Part shown: piece by piece, positions 1-5,471 of the stretch | Layout of the letters: each line of letters begins with the position of its first letter | Position numbering within the stretch: position 1 is the stretch's first letter | Assembly: GCA_913056415.1 (NCBI GenBank) | Contig: CAJXNA010000053.1 | Span: 1 to 10,300 of the forward strand | DNA length: 10,300 nt | Direction: 5' to 3' | Source: an uncultured Chloroflexota bacterium | Lineage (GTDB): Bacteria; Chloroflexota; Dehalococcoidia; SM23-28-2; RBG-16-64-32 | Program-made: the position numbers and the translations under genes | Notes under the pieces: model-generated | What the model was told of the DNA's origin: nothing | What the model saw: the letters and a program-made list of their open reading frames with translations, nothing else | Database searches by the model: none

Positions 1-49
1 CGATGCTCACCCCGTCCTTGGTCTTGGCGTACTGGATGCGCGGCTCCAT
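1..49 (-). CDS. 5' end of a divergent gene, probably alpha/beta-hydrolase-type protein (partial)
   Basis: Only the first 16 codons are inside the window, reading MEPRIQYAKTKDGVSI from an ATG at 49-47. This resembles the start of alpha/beta-hydrolase proteins, some fused to LuxR or cyclase domains, that I associate with Chloroflexota and Actinobacteria (typical opening: Q-Y-A-x-T-x-D-G-V-S-I-A). That is recall of a style, not an alignment. The catalytic region lies outside the window. Support for a real gene start is a -10 match TACAAT on this strand at 64-59, nine bases before the ATG, with no Shine-Dalgarno between. It is divergent from thiL. Confidence 0.5.
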   Translation of the reverse strand, partial: MEPRIQYAKTKDGVSI

Positions 50-58
50 GGCGGGAGT

Positions 59-64
59 ATTGTA
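59..64 (-). promoter_or_regulatory. -10 element of the divergent gene at the left edge
   Basis: TACAAT on the minus strand (5/6 to TATAAT). The usual spacing puts +1 near 52, giving a leader of about 3 bases before the ATG at 49. No convincing -35 was seen. Confidence 0.45.
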
Positions 65-111
65 CGCCATCCGCGCCGAGATGCGTAGATGGTCACAGAG
101 CAGCGGCACCG

Positions 112-117
112 TATAAT
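112..117 (+). promoter_or_regulatory. -10 element of the thiL-tsaE-tsaB operon
   Basis: A perfect TATAAT. The expected +1 is about base 124, one base before the GTG at 125, so the mRNA would be essentially leaderless. The ATG at 116 lies inside this hexamer and is therefore unlikely to be transcribed as a start codon. Confidence 0.6.
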
Positions 118-124
118 GGGGGCC

Positions 125-1141
125 GTGAACGTCTCCGACCTGGGCGAGTTCGGGCTCATCGAGCGGCTGGCGAAGGCCGTAGGGGCCGACCGTCAGGAGT
201 CGCTCATCGTCGGTATCGGCGATGACGCGGCGGCGTGGCGGCTAGGCGACTCGCTGGTGCTGGCGACCACGGACTCGCTGGTGGAGGGCGTGCACTTCCT
301 GCCGGAGCGCGTGCCGTGGGTCGACCTGGGGTGGAAGGCGCTGGCGGTGAACGTGAGCGACATCGCGGCGATGGGAGGCGACCCTCTGTTCGCCTTGGTC
401 ACCCTGGCGTTGCCGCCGGAGACGCCTGTCGAGGATATCGATGGGCTGTACGCTGGCATGCAGGAGTGCGGCCGCGAGTACGGCGTGGCCGTCGTGGGCG
501 GGGATGTGGTGCGGGCGCCCCAGGTGATGATTAGCGTGGCCGTCATCGGGCACGCGGAGCTGGGCGCCGAAGGGCGGCCGCAGATCATGCGGCGGGACGC
601 CGCGAAAGCCGGATTCGTGATCGCCGTCACCGGCAGCCTGGGCGACTCCGCCGCCGGCCTCAAGCGCCTGCAGGACGGCGCTCCCGCGGACGACCCGCTC
701 GTGCGCGCCCACCTGCGACCGAAGCCGCCGCTGGCGGCGGGGCGGCAGGCCGCCCGCCTGGAGGTGCCCTGCGCCATCGATGTGTCCGACGGTTTGCTCC
801 AGGACCTGCGCCACGTCTGCGACCTGTGCGAGCTGGGGGCGGTGGTTCGGGCCGACGCGGTGCCGCTGAGCCAGCAGCTGCGCAGCGCCTTCACCGCTGA
901 GGAGGCGCTGGCGCTCGCCTGCGGCGGCGGCGAGGACTACCAGCTCGTATTTATCGCGCCCCAGGAGACGATGCGCCTCCTGCGGGCGTCAGCGCAGGTG
1001 CGAGTCACCGTCATCGGCGAGATGGACGAGCATCCGGAGCAGCGGCCCCGCCTCATGGACGCCTCGGGCGTGGAGATCAAGCTGCCCGAAGCGGGCTGGG
1101 ACCACCTGCGGCCGGACGGCCGCCCGTCTGGGCGGGCGTGA
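125..1141 (+). CDS. thiL: Thiamine-monophosphate kinase ThiL
   Basis: ThiL phosphorylates thiamine monophosphate with ATP to give thiamine pyrophosphate, the last step of cofactor synthesis in the cytoplasm. The 338-residue product has the family signatures in order: GIGDDAA (30-36), TTDSLVEGVHF (48-58), the MGGDP segment (83-87), VGGD (124-127), DVSDGL (219-224) and GGGEDY (267-272). The Asp-rich stretches are the metal and nucleotide sites of the PurM-like fold. I chose GTG 125 because TATAAT at 112-117 overlaps the upstream ATG 116, and an ATG-like extension to 89 lies before the promoter. No Shine-Dalgarno precedes the start. The C-terminal tail after DHLRP is GC-rich and contains a hairpin (1120-1135). 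The stop overlaps the tsaE start, so the two are probably translationally coupled. Identity is very secure; the start is inferred. Confidence 0.96.
   Translation: MNVSDLGEFGLIERLAKAVGADRQESLIVGIGDDAAAWRLGDSLVLATTDSLVEGVHFLPERVPWVDLGWKALAVNVSDIAAMGGDPLFALVTLALPPETPVEDIDGLYAGMQECGREYGVAVVGGDVVRAPQVMISVAVIGHAELGAEGRPQIMRRDAAKAGFVIAVTGSLGDSAAGLKRLQDGAPADDPLVRAHLRPKPPLAAGRQAARLEVPCAIDVSDGLLQDLRHVCDLCELGAVVRADAVPLSQQLRSAFTAEEALALACGGGEDYQLVFIAPQETMRLLRASAQVRVTVIGEMDEHPEQRPRLMDASGVEIKLPEAGWDHLRPDGRPSGRA
1120..1135 (+). repeat. GC hairpin at the thiL/tsaE junction
   Basis: CCGCCC and GGGCGG form a perfect 6-bp GC stem with loop GTCT. It ends two bases before the tsaE GTG. It could occlude or pace re-initiation at the GTGA overlap. 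It falls in the unconserved ThiL tail, so it may also belong to the repeat that begins just downstream. Confidence 0.4.
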
Positions 1142-1656
1142 GTAAGCCTGCCCTGAGCGAGGCTGAGGGGACGGCTCGCTTCGCCAGCCGCGGCCCCGGC
1201 GAGACGCGCCGCCTGGGCGCGCGGCTAGGACGGCTGCTGCGGCCAGGGGATACCGTGCTTCTCTCCGGTGACCTGGGCGCGGGGAAGACGGTGTTCGTGC
1301 AGGGGATCGCCCGCGGCATGGGGTTCCAGGGGTCGGTGTCGTCCAAGTCGTTCGTGCTAATGGGCGAGTACCAGGGGCGTGAGTTCAAGCTGTACCACGC
1401 TGATCTCTACCGGCTGGAGGCGCCGGAGCAGGCAGAGGAGCTGGCGATGGAGGAGTACTGCGAAGACGGAGCGCTGGTGGCCGAGTGGCCGGAGCGAGCC
1501 CCGCACGTATTCGCGCCGGATAGCCTCCGCGTGCGGTTTGAGGTGACCGGCGAGCGCACTCGCGGCCTGATTCTGGAGGCGGGAGGAGTACGGGCGCGGG
1601 AACTCGTGGAGCGTTTGATCGCCGACGCAGCGCCGGTGCGGAGTCGGAGACGCTGA
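1138..1656 (+). CDS. tsaE: tRNA t6A-modification ATPase TsaE (YjeE family)
   Basis: TsaE is the P-loop ATPase that works with TsaB and TsaD to make N6-threonylcarbamoyladenosine at position 37 of ANN-decoding tRNAs. The 172-residue product carries Walker A GDLGAGKT (44-51), the switch-like stretch SSKSFVLMGEYQ (68-79; most family members have SPTF here), YHADLYRL (86-93) and a late EWPER (116-120) typical of the family. The GTG start at 1138 overlaps the thiL TGA (sequence GTGA). The first dozen residues, MSKPALSEAEGT, do not look like TsaE: PALSEAEG is the translation of a dispersed palindromic repeat, so the N terminus seems lengthened by repeat sequence. The next gene, tsaB, begins one base after the stop. 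TsaD is not in this window. Confidence 0.94.
   Translation: MSKPALSEAEGTARFASRGPGETRRLGARLGRLLRPGDTVLLSGDLGAGKTVFVQGIARGMGFQGSVSSKSFVLMGEYQGREFKLYHADLYRLEAPEQAEELAMEEYCEDGALVAEWPERAPHVFAPDSLRVRFEVTGERTRGLILEAGGVRARELVERLIADAAPVRSRRR
1146..1170 (+). repeat. Dispersed palindromic repeat inside the tsaE 5' end (PALSEAEG type)
   Basis: CCCTGAGCGAGGCTGAGGGG at 1151-1170 has matching outer arms (CCCT/AGGG) and resembles the CCCTGAGC-GAAG-TCGAAGGG family that is scattered through many Chloroflexota and other environmental genomes. Here it is read through as KPALSEAEG. The family link is from memory; only the sequence is seen. Confidence 0.55.
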
Positions 1657-1657
1657 C

Positions 1658-2335
1658 GTGGAGCTCTCCATCGACACCGCCTCCGAGACCGCCTCCGTGG
1701 CGCTGTCGCTGGAGGGTGTCCTTCAGGCGGAGGTCACCTGGCGCTGCCGTCGCAAGCACACGGTGGAGCTGCTGCCCACCATCGAGCGTCTGCTGTCCCA
1801 GGCGGGGGCGACGAAGCAAGAGCTGACAGCGGTATTCGCCTGCATAGGGCCGGGGATGTACACGGGGTTGAGGGTGGGCGTGAGCACCGCCCAGGGGCTG
1901 GCCTACGCCCTCAAGCTGCCGGTGGTCGGGATCGGGCGGCTGGAGCTGGACGCCTACCAGCACGCCACCTTCCCGGGCCGGATCGTGGCGGTGCACCGCG
2001 CCGGTCGGGGTGAGCTGGCCTGGGCCGCCTACCGGTCGCGCCCGTGGCGTCAGGTCACAGCCCCCCGTCTGGACTGGCCGGCGGACCTGGTAGCCGCCAG
2101 AGGCGGACGGGGCAGGTCGCTGTTCTGCGGCGAGGTGGACGATGAGCTGACGGCGACGATAGCGGAAGCGCTGGGCGACAGGGCGGTCATCGCGGCTGAG
2201 GCGGCCTCGGTCAGGCGGGCCGCCTCGTTGGCGGAGCTGGGGTATCGGCGTCTGGCCGACGGCGAGGGGCAGGGCCCGGAGGCGTTGCGGGTGATCTACC
2301 TGCGCCCGGCGGCGATCGTCCCTCCAAAACGCTAG
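1658..2335 (+). CDS. tsaB: tRNA t6A-modification protein TsaB (YeaZ family)
   Basis: TsaB is the non-catalytic, ASKHA-fold partner that dimerises with TsaD and binds TsaE in the t6A complex. The 225-residue product begins with the typical strand MELSIDTASETASVAL (1-16), followed by KHTVELLPTIERLL (33-46) and the glycine loop IGPGMYTGLRVGVSTAQGLAYAL (63-85), the hallmark of the family. The C-terminal half is less conserved but ends with the usual LRVIYLRPA motif. The start is the GTG one base after the tsaE stop; no ATG fits better. Transcription is probably from the thiL promoter. The length is normal for the family. Confidence 0.94.
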   Translation: MELSIDTASETASVALSLEGVLQAEVTWRCRRKHTVELLPTIERLLSQAGATKQELTAVFACIGPGMYTGLRVGVSTAQGLAYALKLPVVGIGRLELDAYQHATFPGRIVAVHRAGRGELAWAAYRSRPWRQVTAPRLDWPADLVAARGGRGRSLFCGEVDDELTATIAEALGDRAVIAAEAASVRRAASLAELGYRRLADGEGQGPEALRVIYLRPAAIVPPKR

Positions 2336-2351
2336 CCCGTAGCGGCGCCGG

Positions 2352-2360
2352 TGCTACAAT
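2352..2360 (+). promoter_or_regulatory. Extended -10 element of ndk
   Basis: TGcTACAAT (TG at 2352-2353, hexamer 2355-2360) lies in the short gap after tsaB. The expected +1 is about 2367, four bases before the GTG start, so ndk would have a near-leaderless transcript separate from the thiL operon. No -35 was recognised, as is usual for extended -10 promoters. Confidence 0.5.
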
Positions 2361-2370
2361 AGGGCGCAAC

Positions 2371-2829
2371 GTGGAACGCACCCTCGTCCTCATGAAGCCG
2401 GACGCGATGCAGCGCGGCCTCGCCGGCGAGGTCCTGTCGCGGCTGGAGCGTCGCGGCCTTCGTATCGCCGCCCTGCGCCTGTTCCAGATGGACGAAGCGA
2501 TGGCCCGCCGCCACTACGGGGAGCACGAGGGCAAACCGTTCTACGAGGGGCTCATCTCCTACATCACCGCCTGCCCGATTATCGCCGCCGTCTTGGAAGG
2601 CAGCGACGCCGTGGAGGTCGTCCGCAGGACGATAGGGGCCACCAATCCCGCTGAAGCCGAGCCCGGCACTATCCGCGGCGACCTGGCGCTGGAGACCGGC
2701 CGAAACCTGATCCACGGCTCCGACTCCCCGGAGTCCGCGAAGCGGGAGATCGCCCTCTTCTTCCGCGAGGACGAGCTGCACTCCTACGCTCGGGACGTTG
2801 ATCGGTGGCTGTTCGAAGGCTCTGACTGA
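2371..2829 (+). CDS. ndk: Nucleoside diphosphate kinase
   Basis: Ndk transfers the gamma phosphate of ATP to NDPs and dNDPs through a phosphohistidine, balancing nucleotide pools. The 152-residue product matches the family throughout: ERTLVLMKPDAMQRG (2-16, with Lys9), the TNP motif (91-93), GTIRGDLA (99-106) and the signature NLIHGSDSPESAKREI (112-127), with His115 as the active-site histidine. The GTG start at 2371 gives exactly the expected N terminus and has no Shine-Dalgarno; the -10 element ends ten bases upstream. The length is a little above the common 135-150 because of a short acidic tail. It converges on rsfS with only 17 bases between stops. Confidence 0.97.
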   Translation: MERTLVLMKPDAMQRGLAGEVLSRLERRGLRIAALRLFQMDEAMARRHYGEHEGKPFYEGLISYITACPIIAAVLEGSDAVEVVRRTIGATNPAEAEPGTIRGDLALETGRNLIHGSDSPESAKREIALFFREDELHSYARDVDRWLFEGSD

Positions 2830-2846
2830 GGACGGCTGAGCGGACG

Positions 2847-3191
2847 CTACTGTACCCGCAACAGCGGCGTCGCATCGTGCCACAGCGCTTCCAGGTCGTA
2901 GTAGATGCGCTCCTCCTGGCCGAACAGGTGCACGATGACGTCTCCGTAGTCCAGGAGCACCCAGCCGGAGGCGGCTTCGCCCTCGCGGCCCATCGGCTTT
3001 ACGCCGTCCGGTGACAGCCCTTCGTCCACGGACTCCAGCATAGCCTTAAGCTGGCGCACGGTTTGGGCGCTGGCGAGGACAAAATAATCGGCGAAGGACG
3101 CGACCTTGCTGATGTCCAACAGCAGAACGTCCTCCGCCTGCTTATCCGCCAGGATATCTACGATCTTGCGAGCCAGCGCTCCTGCTTCCAG
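2847..3191 (-). CDS. rsfS: Ribosome silencing factor RsfS, probably CTG-initiated
   Basis: RsfS binds uL14 on the 50S subunit and blocks joining with 30S during slow growth. The conserved core is clear: ARKIVDILADKQAEDVLLLD, then DYFVLASAQTVRQLKA (residues 35-50), GWVLLDYGDVIVHLF (76-90) and YYDLEALW (97-104). I place the start at CTG (3191-3189). It follows GAGGAGG with five bases between, and gives a 114-residue protein whose N terminus fits the family. The only in-frame ATG (3278) lies inside mnmA and upstream of this gene's -10, so it would not be transcribed. There is no in-frame ATG, GTG or TTG between the -10 and the conserved core. Identity is secure; the CTG start is an inference. 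The usual neighbours nadD and obg are absent. Confidence 0.92.
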   Translation of the reverse strand: MEAGALARKIVDILADKQAEDVLLLDISKVASFADYFVLASAQTVRQLKAMLESVDEGLSPDGVKPMGREGEAASGWVLLDYGDVIVHLFGQEERIYYDLEALWHDATPLLRVQ

Positions 3192-3229
3192 GTGTCCCTC
3201 CTCACCCGCCCTTCTAGCTGTGGGAGAAG

Positions 3230-3238
3230 TATTATAAC
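3230..3238. promoter_or_regulatory. Shared, near-symmetric -10 of the divergent rsfS/mnmA promoters
   Basis: The nine bases TATTATAAC read TATAAT on the minus strand (3236-3231) and TATAAC on the plus strand (3233-3238). The minus +1 is expected near 3224, giving rsfS a leader of about 33 bases with a Shine-Dalgarno. The plus +1 is expected near 3245, giving mnmA a leader of about 5 bases. Only one polymerase could occupy this site at a time. Confidence 0.55.
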
Positions 3239-3249
3239 ATGTCAGCGGT

Positions 3250-4332
3250 ATGTCTAACTCTCGTGTGGTTGTGGCCATGTCCGGGGGCGTCGACTCCTCC
3301 GTGGCCGCCGCTCTGCTTCAGGATCAGGGGTACGAGGTAGTGGGCGTCACGATGCGTCTGTGGACGCAGGAGGACCCCGAGGCTCCTCGCCATCACCGCC
3401 GCTGCTGCTCCGTGGAGGACACGGAGGACGCTCGCGCCGCCTGCGACCGGTTGGGTATCCGTCATTACGTCCTCAACTTCGAGCGCGAGTTCGCCAGCGG
3501 CGTGGTGGACCAGTTCGTGCAGGAGTACGCGCGCGGACGCACGCCCAACCCCTGCGTTTCCTGCAACGACCACGTGAAGTTTCGCCCGCTGCTGAAGCAC
3601 GCCCTGGCCCTGGGCGCCGAATATCTGGCGACCGGCCACTACGTCCGCCTGCGGCGGAACGGTAACGGCTACGAGATGTGGCGGGCCGCCGACCCGGCGA
3701 AGGACCAGTCCTACTTCCTCTATACCCTTGGCCAGAAGGAGCTCTCCCGAACTCTGTTCCCGGTTGGCGAGTACCCGAAGGACGAGATCCGCGCTATCGC
3801 GCGCCGCTACCTGTTGCCCAACGCCGATAAGCCGGACTCCGCCGACATCTGCTTCATCCCCTCTGGGGACTATCGGTCGTTCGTCGCGGAGCGGGTGGCG
3901 AGCCGGCGGGGGGAGATCGTGGACGGAGCGGGGAACAGGGTGGGCGAGCACGCCGGGATCATCAACTACACGGTGGGCCAGCGACGGGGCCTGCCCGCCC
4001 GCGGCGGTGGTGAGCCGCTGTTCGTCCTGGGCGTTGATGCTGAGACGAACGAGGTGACGGTGGGGCCGGAGGAGGAGCTGCTTGTGCACGGTCTCATCGC
4101 CGATGAGCTCTCGTTCGTGTCCGGCGAGACGCCGCCGCAGCCGTTCCAGGCGCAGGCGCGCATCCGCTATCGGAGCGAGCCCGCGCCCGCGACGGTCAGG
4201 ATGCGGGGCGGCGAGGCCGAGGTTCGCTTCGAGAGGCCGCAGCGCGCGGTGACGCCGGGCCAGGCTGTGGTGTTCTACGATGGGGAAAGGGTGATCGGCG
4301 GCGGTACGATAGTCCGCAAGGTCGCCGGATAG
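3250..4332 (+). CDS. mnmA: tRNA-specific 2-thiouridylase MnmA
   Basis: MnmA activates U34 of tRNA-Lys, -Glu and -Gln with ATP and inserts sulfur relayed by a persulfide chain, giving s2U. The 360-residue product opens with VVVAMSGGVDSSVAA, holding the PP-loop SGGVDSS (11-17). The first catalytic cysteine is in TPNPCVSC (Cys102, with Cys105), TGHY is at 128-131, KDQSYFLY at 151-158, and the second catalytic cysteine is in SADICFIPSGDYRSF (Cys201). The C-terminal beta-barrel contains the NYTVGQRRGL motif (239-248). Length and motifs are standard. The ATG at 3250 has no Shine-Dalgarno and follows the divergent -10 by eleven bases, so a near-leaderless mRNA is likely. Confidence 0.97.
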   Translation: MSNSRVVVAMSGGVDSSVAAALLQDQGYEVVGVTMRLWTQEDPEAPRHHRRCCSVEDTEDARAACDRLGIRHYVLNFEREFASGVVDQFVQEYARGRTPNPCVSCNDHVKFRPLLKHALALGAEYLATGHYVRLRRNGNGYEMWRAADPAKDQSYFLYTLGQKELSRTLFPVGEYPKDEIRAIARRYLLPNADKPDSADICFIPSGDYRSFVAERVASRRGEIVDGAGNRVGEHAGIINYTVGQRRGLPARGGGEPLFVLGVDAETNEVTVGPEEELLVHGLIADELSFVSGETPPQPFQAQARIRYRSEPAPATVRMRGGEAEVRFERPQRAVTPGQAVVFYDGERVIGGGTIVRKVAG

Positions 4333-4340
4333 CCTTCGCA

Positions 4341-4349
4341 TGCTATAAT
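4341..4349 (+). promoter_or_regulatory. Extended -10 of the two-gene membrane protein operon
   Basis: TGcTATAAT, a perfect hexamer (4344-4349) with the upstream TG. The expected +1 is near 4356, so this transcript has a leader of about 50 bases with a strong AGGAGGT, unlike the leaderless genes nearby. The leader contains a possible GGGGC/GCCCC hairpin between 4370 and 4391. Confidence 0.6.
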
Positions 4350-4407
4350 GGGCCGCGTCCTCGCTATAGGCGGGGCCGCTCAACGCCCCCACAGGAGGTA
4401 GCGCCTC

Positions 4408-4746
4408 ATGGAACTCGGCTGGGTAAACACCCCCCAGGACTGGCGTGACGTCTTCATCATGGCCTTTATGGTGGCTGGGACTCTCCTGTTCCTGGTGGGC
4501 ATCCTGTTCACCATAGTGGTCGGCGGGATGGCCTTCGCCACGGTGCGCAAGGTGAAGAGGGTCGTCAGCGATAGCGTCCAGCCCACGTTGGAGAACGTGC
4601 GTGAGACGACGGAGAACGTGCGCGGCACCGTGGCCTTCATCTCGGACCATGCGGTGACGCCGGTGGTGCGTACGTACGGGATCTTCGCCGGGGCCAGACG
4701 GTTTGTGGTGGTGGTCAGCCGGTTCACCCGCCGCTCCGGGGACTAA
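4408..4746 (+). CDS. Small single-span membrane protein of unknown function
   Basis: I do not recognise a named family with confidence. The 112-residue product has a short polar N terminus, one strong transmembrane segment (about 16-46, rich in Phe, Leu, Ile, Val and Gly), then a basic stretch (VRKVKR) and an amphipathic part with a repeated ENVRxTxxNVRGTV pattern (62-75). A second, weaker hydrophobic patch (97-103, FVVVV) follows. This layout, one anchor plus an amphipathic helix, resembles DUF948- or YtxG-like envelope proteins. AGGAGGT precedes the ATG by about eight bases. The YtxH-like gene follows after 13 bases with its own Shine-Dalgarno, so the two form an operon. The shared operon suggests a shared envelope or stress role, which is inference only. 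Confidence 0.8.
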   Translation: MELGWVNTPQDWRDVFIMAFMVAGTLLFLVGILFTIVVGGMAFATVRKVKRVVSDSVQPTLENVRETTENVRGTVAFISDHAVTPVVRTYGIFAGARRFVVVVSRFTRRSGD

Positions 4747-4759
4747 CGGAGGTCATCGA

Positions 4760-5047
4760 ATGCGATTCATCATCGGCCTGCTGCTCGGCCTGGGGATCGG
4801 CTTCGCGGCGGCGCTGCTGTTAGCGCCGGAGAAGGGCCGTCTGCGAGAGGGTGCTCCGTCCGACGAGGAGAGGCCCGACGAGGGGTTCGGCGAGAACCAT
4901 GACAGTATGGCCGGGCTGCGCCGCGCCATGAAGGGTCTGCAGGAGCAGGTGCAGGAGGCGTGGGAGGAGGCGCGGCAGGCGGCCCAGGAGGCGGAGAAGG
5001 AGTTGCGCGCCCGCTACGATCGCACGGTGTCCAAGCCCAAGCGCTAA
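4760..5047 (+). CDS. YtxH-domain-like small membrane protein
   Basis: The 95-residue product starts with a glycine-rich transmembrane helix (residues 3-22, IIGLLLGLGIGFAAALLLAP). It continues at once into APEKGRLRE, the pattern of the YtxH family (TM helix followed by L-x-A-P-x-x-G-x-x-x-R). The remainder is an acidic linker (30-48) and a charged helix (50-87, rich in Glu, Gln, Arg and Ala) likely to form a coiled coil. YtxH proteins are associated with general stress in Bacillus; the biochemical role is unknown. The start at ATG 4760 is chosen because GGAGGT lies seven bases upstream and the TM helix begins at once; a longer frame reaching back to 4703 overlaps the preceding gene. Confidence 0.82.
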   Translation: MRFIIGLLLGLGIGFAAALLLAPEKGRLREGAPSDEERPDEGFGENHDSMAGLRRAMKGLQEQVQEAWEEARQAAQEAEKELRARYDRTVSKPKR

Positions 5048-5099
5048 CGCCGGGCTAGGGCAGGAACCCCAGGTAGGTTGTGAAGTCCACTGCCCCCTC

Positions 5100-5108
5100 T
5101 GCTAAACT
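5100..5108 (+). promoter_or_regulatory. Candidate extended -10 of tRNA-Ser(CGA)
   Basis: TGcTAAACT (hexamer 5103-5108, 4/6 to consensus including the key T, A and final T). A poor -35 candidate TTGTGA lies at 5078-5083, 19 bases upstream. The expected +1 falls on or within a base of 5115, the first nucleotide of the mature tRNA. Confidence 0.35.
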
Positions 5109-5114
5109 TGACGC

Positions 5115-5206
5115 GGAGGGGTGCCGGAGTGGTTGAACGGGGCGGTCTCGAAAACCGTTGTACCGCTTTCGCGGTACCGTGGGTTCGAATCCCACCCCCT
5201 CCGCCA
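5115..5206 (+). tRNA. tRNA-Ser(CGA)
   Basis: The cloverleaf can be drawn by hand. The acceptor GGAGGGG (5115-5121) pairs with CCCCTCC (5196-5202), the discriminator is G5203 and CCA is encoded at 5204-5206. The anticodon stem GCGGT/ACCGT encloses loop CTCGAAA with anticodon CGA (5149-5151), reading UCG. A long variable arm with stem GTACCGC/GCGGTAC marks it as a class II serine tRNA. The T arm is GTGGG-TTCGAAT-CCCAC. Confidence 0.96.
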
Positions 5207-5211
5207 TCGAC

Positions 5212-5239
5212 AGAACCGAGAACCTAGAACCCAGAACCG
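5212..5239 (+). repeat. Heptanucleotide tandem array, AGAACCN x4 (copy 1)
   Basis: Four adjacent units AGAACCG, AGAACCT, AGAACCC and AGAACCG lie between the two serine tRNAs. Only the seventh base varies. A second four-unit array of the same unit lies at 9733-9760. Confidence 0.85.
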
Positions 5240-5261
5240 ACACGATTCCCCGGGTTCTAGG
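5223..5261. repeat. 10-bp inverted repeat between the tRNA genes
   Basis: CCTAGAACCC (5223-5232, inside the heptad array) is the exact reverse complement of GGGTTCTAGG (5252-5261), with a 19-base loop. A further partial copy, GGGTTCTA, lies at 5271-5278. The arms could form a hairpin in the tRNA spacer transcript. Confidence 0.75.
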
Positions 5262-5284
5262 CTGTTGGTTGGGTTCTATAGCTC

Positions 5285-5374
5285 GGAGGGGTGCCAGAGT
5301 GGACGAATGGGCACGCCTGGAAAGCGTGTGTACCCTTTTGGGTACCGTGGGTTCGAATCCCACCCCCTCCGCCA
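5285..5374 (+). tRNA. tRNA-Ser(GGA)
   Basis: The acceptor GGAGGGG (5285-5291) pairs with CCCCTCC (5364-5370), followed by G5371 and encoded CCA (5372-5374). The anticodon stem CACGC/GCGTG holds loop CTGGAAA with anticodon GGA (5319-5321), reading UCC and UCU. A long variable arm (GTGTACCC-TTTT-GGGTACC) confirms serine class II. The acceptor and T arms are identical to those of tRNA-Ser(CGA), pointing to duplication or gene conversion. Confidence 0.96.
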
Positions 5375-5404
5375 CGACTCACTTTCTAATTCGGCGTGTT
5401 GGCA

Positions 5405-5455
5405 GGGTGGCGGCGTCCTCCTCACCCCAGGCGGTGTCTTCCCGCCCAGCCACCC
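5405..5455. terminator. Long GC hairpin between tRNA-Ser(GGA) and the DUF72 gene
   Basis: GGGTGGC (5405-5411) pairs with GCCACCC (5449-5455), and GGCG (5412-5415) with CGCC (5443-5446) across a two-base bulge. No T run follows on either strand, so it is not a classical intrinsic terminator, but its position between converging units makes a 3'-end role plausible. Confidence 0.3.
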
Positions 5456-5471
5456 CCTAAGTTGTTGGAGG

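Noticed and set aside
242..894. Long open frames antisense to thiL and similarly under mnmA and the acyl-CoA dehydrogenase
   Set aside because: Typical shadow frames of GC-rich coding DNA, rich in Arg, Pro, Ser and His, opposite genes with full family motifs.
2341..2359. GTAGC/GCTAC arms after tsaB as a terminator
   Set aside because: Only five base pairs, no T run, and the right arm overlaps the ndk -10 element.
5404..5455. AGGGTGGCGGCG followed by TCCTCCTC, resembling a T-box antiterminator with a sequestering arm
   Set aside because: The T-box core GGGTGGNACCGCG is not matched beyond GGGTGG, no specifier stem was found, and no gene follows on the plus strand.
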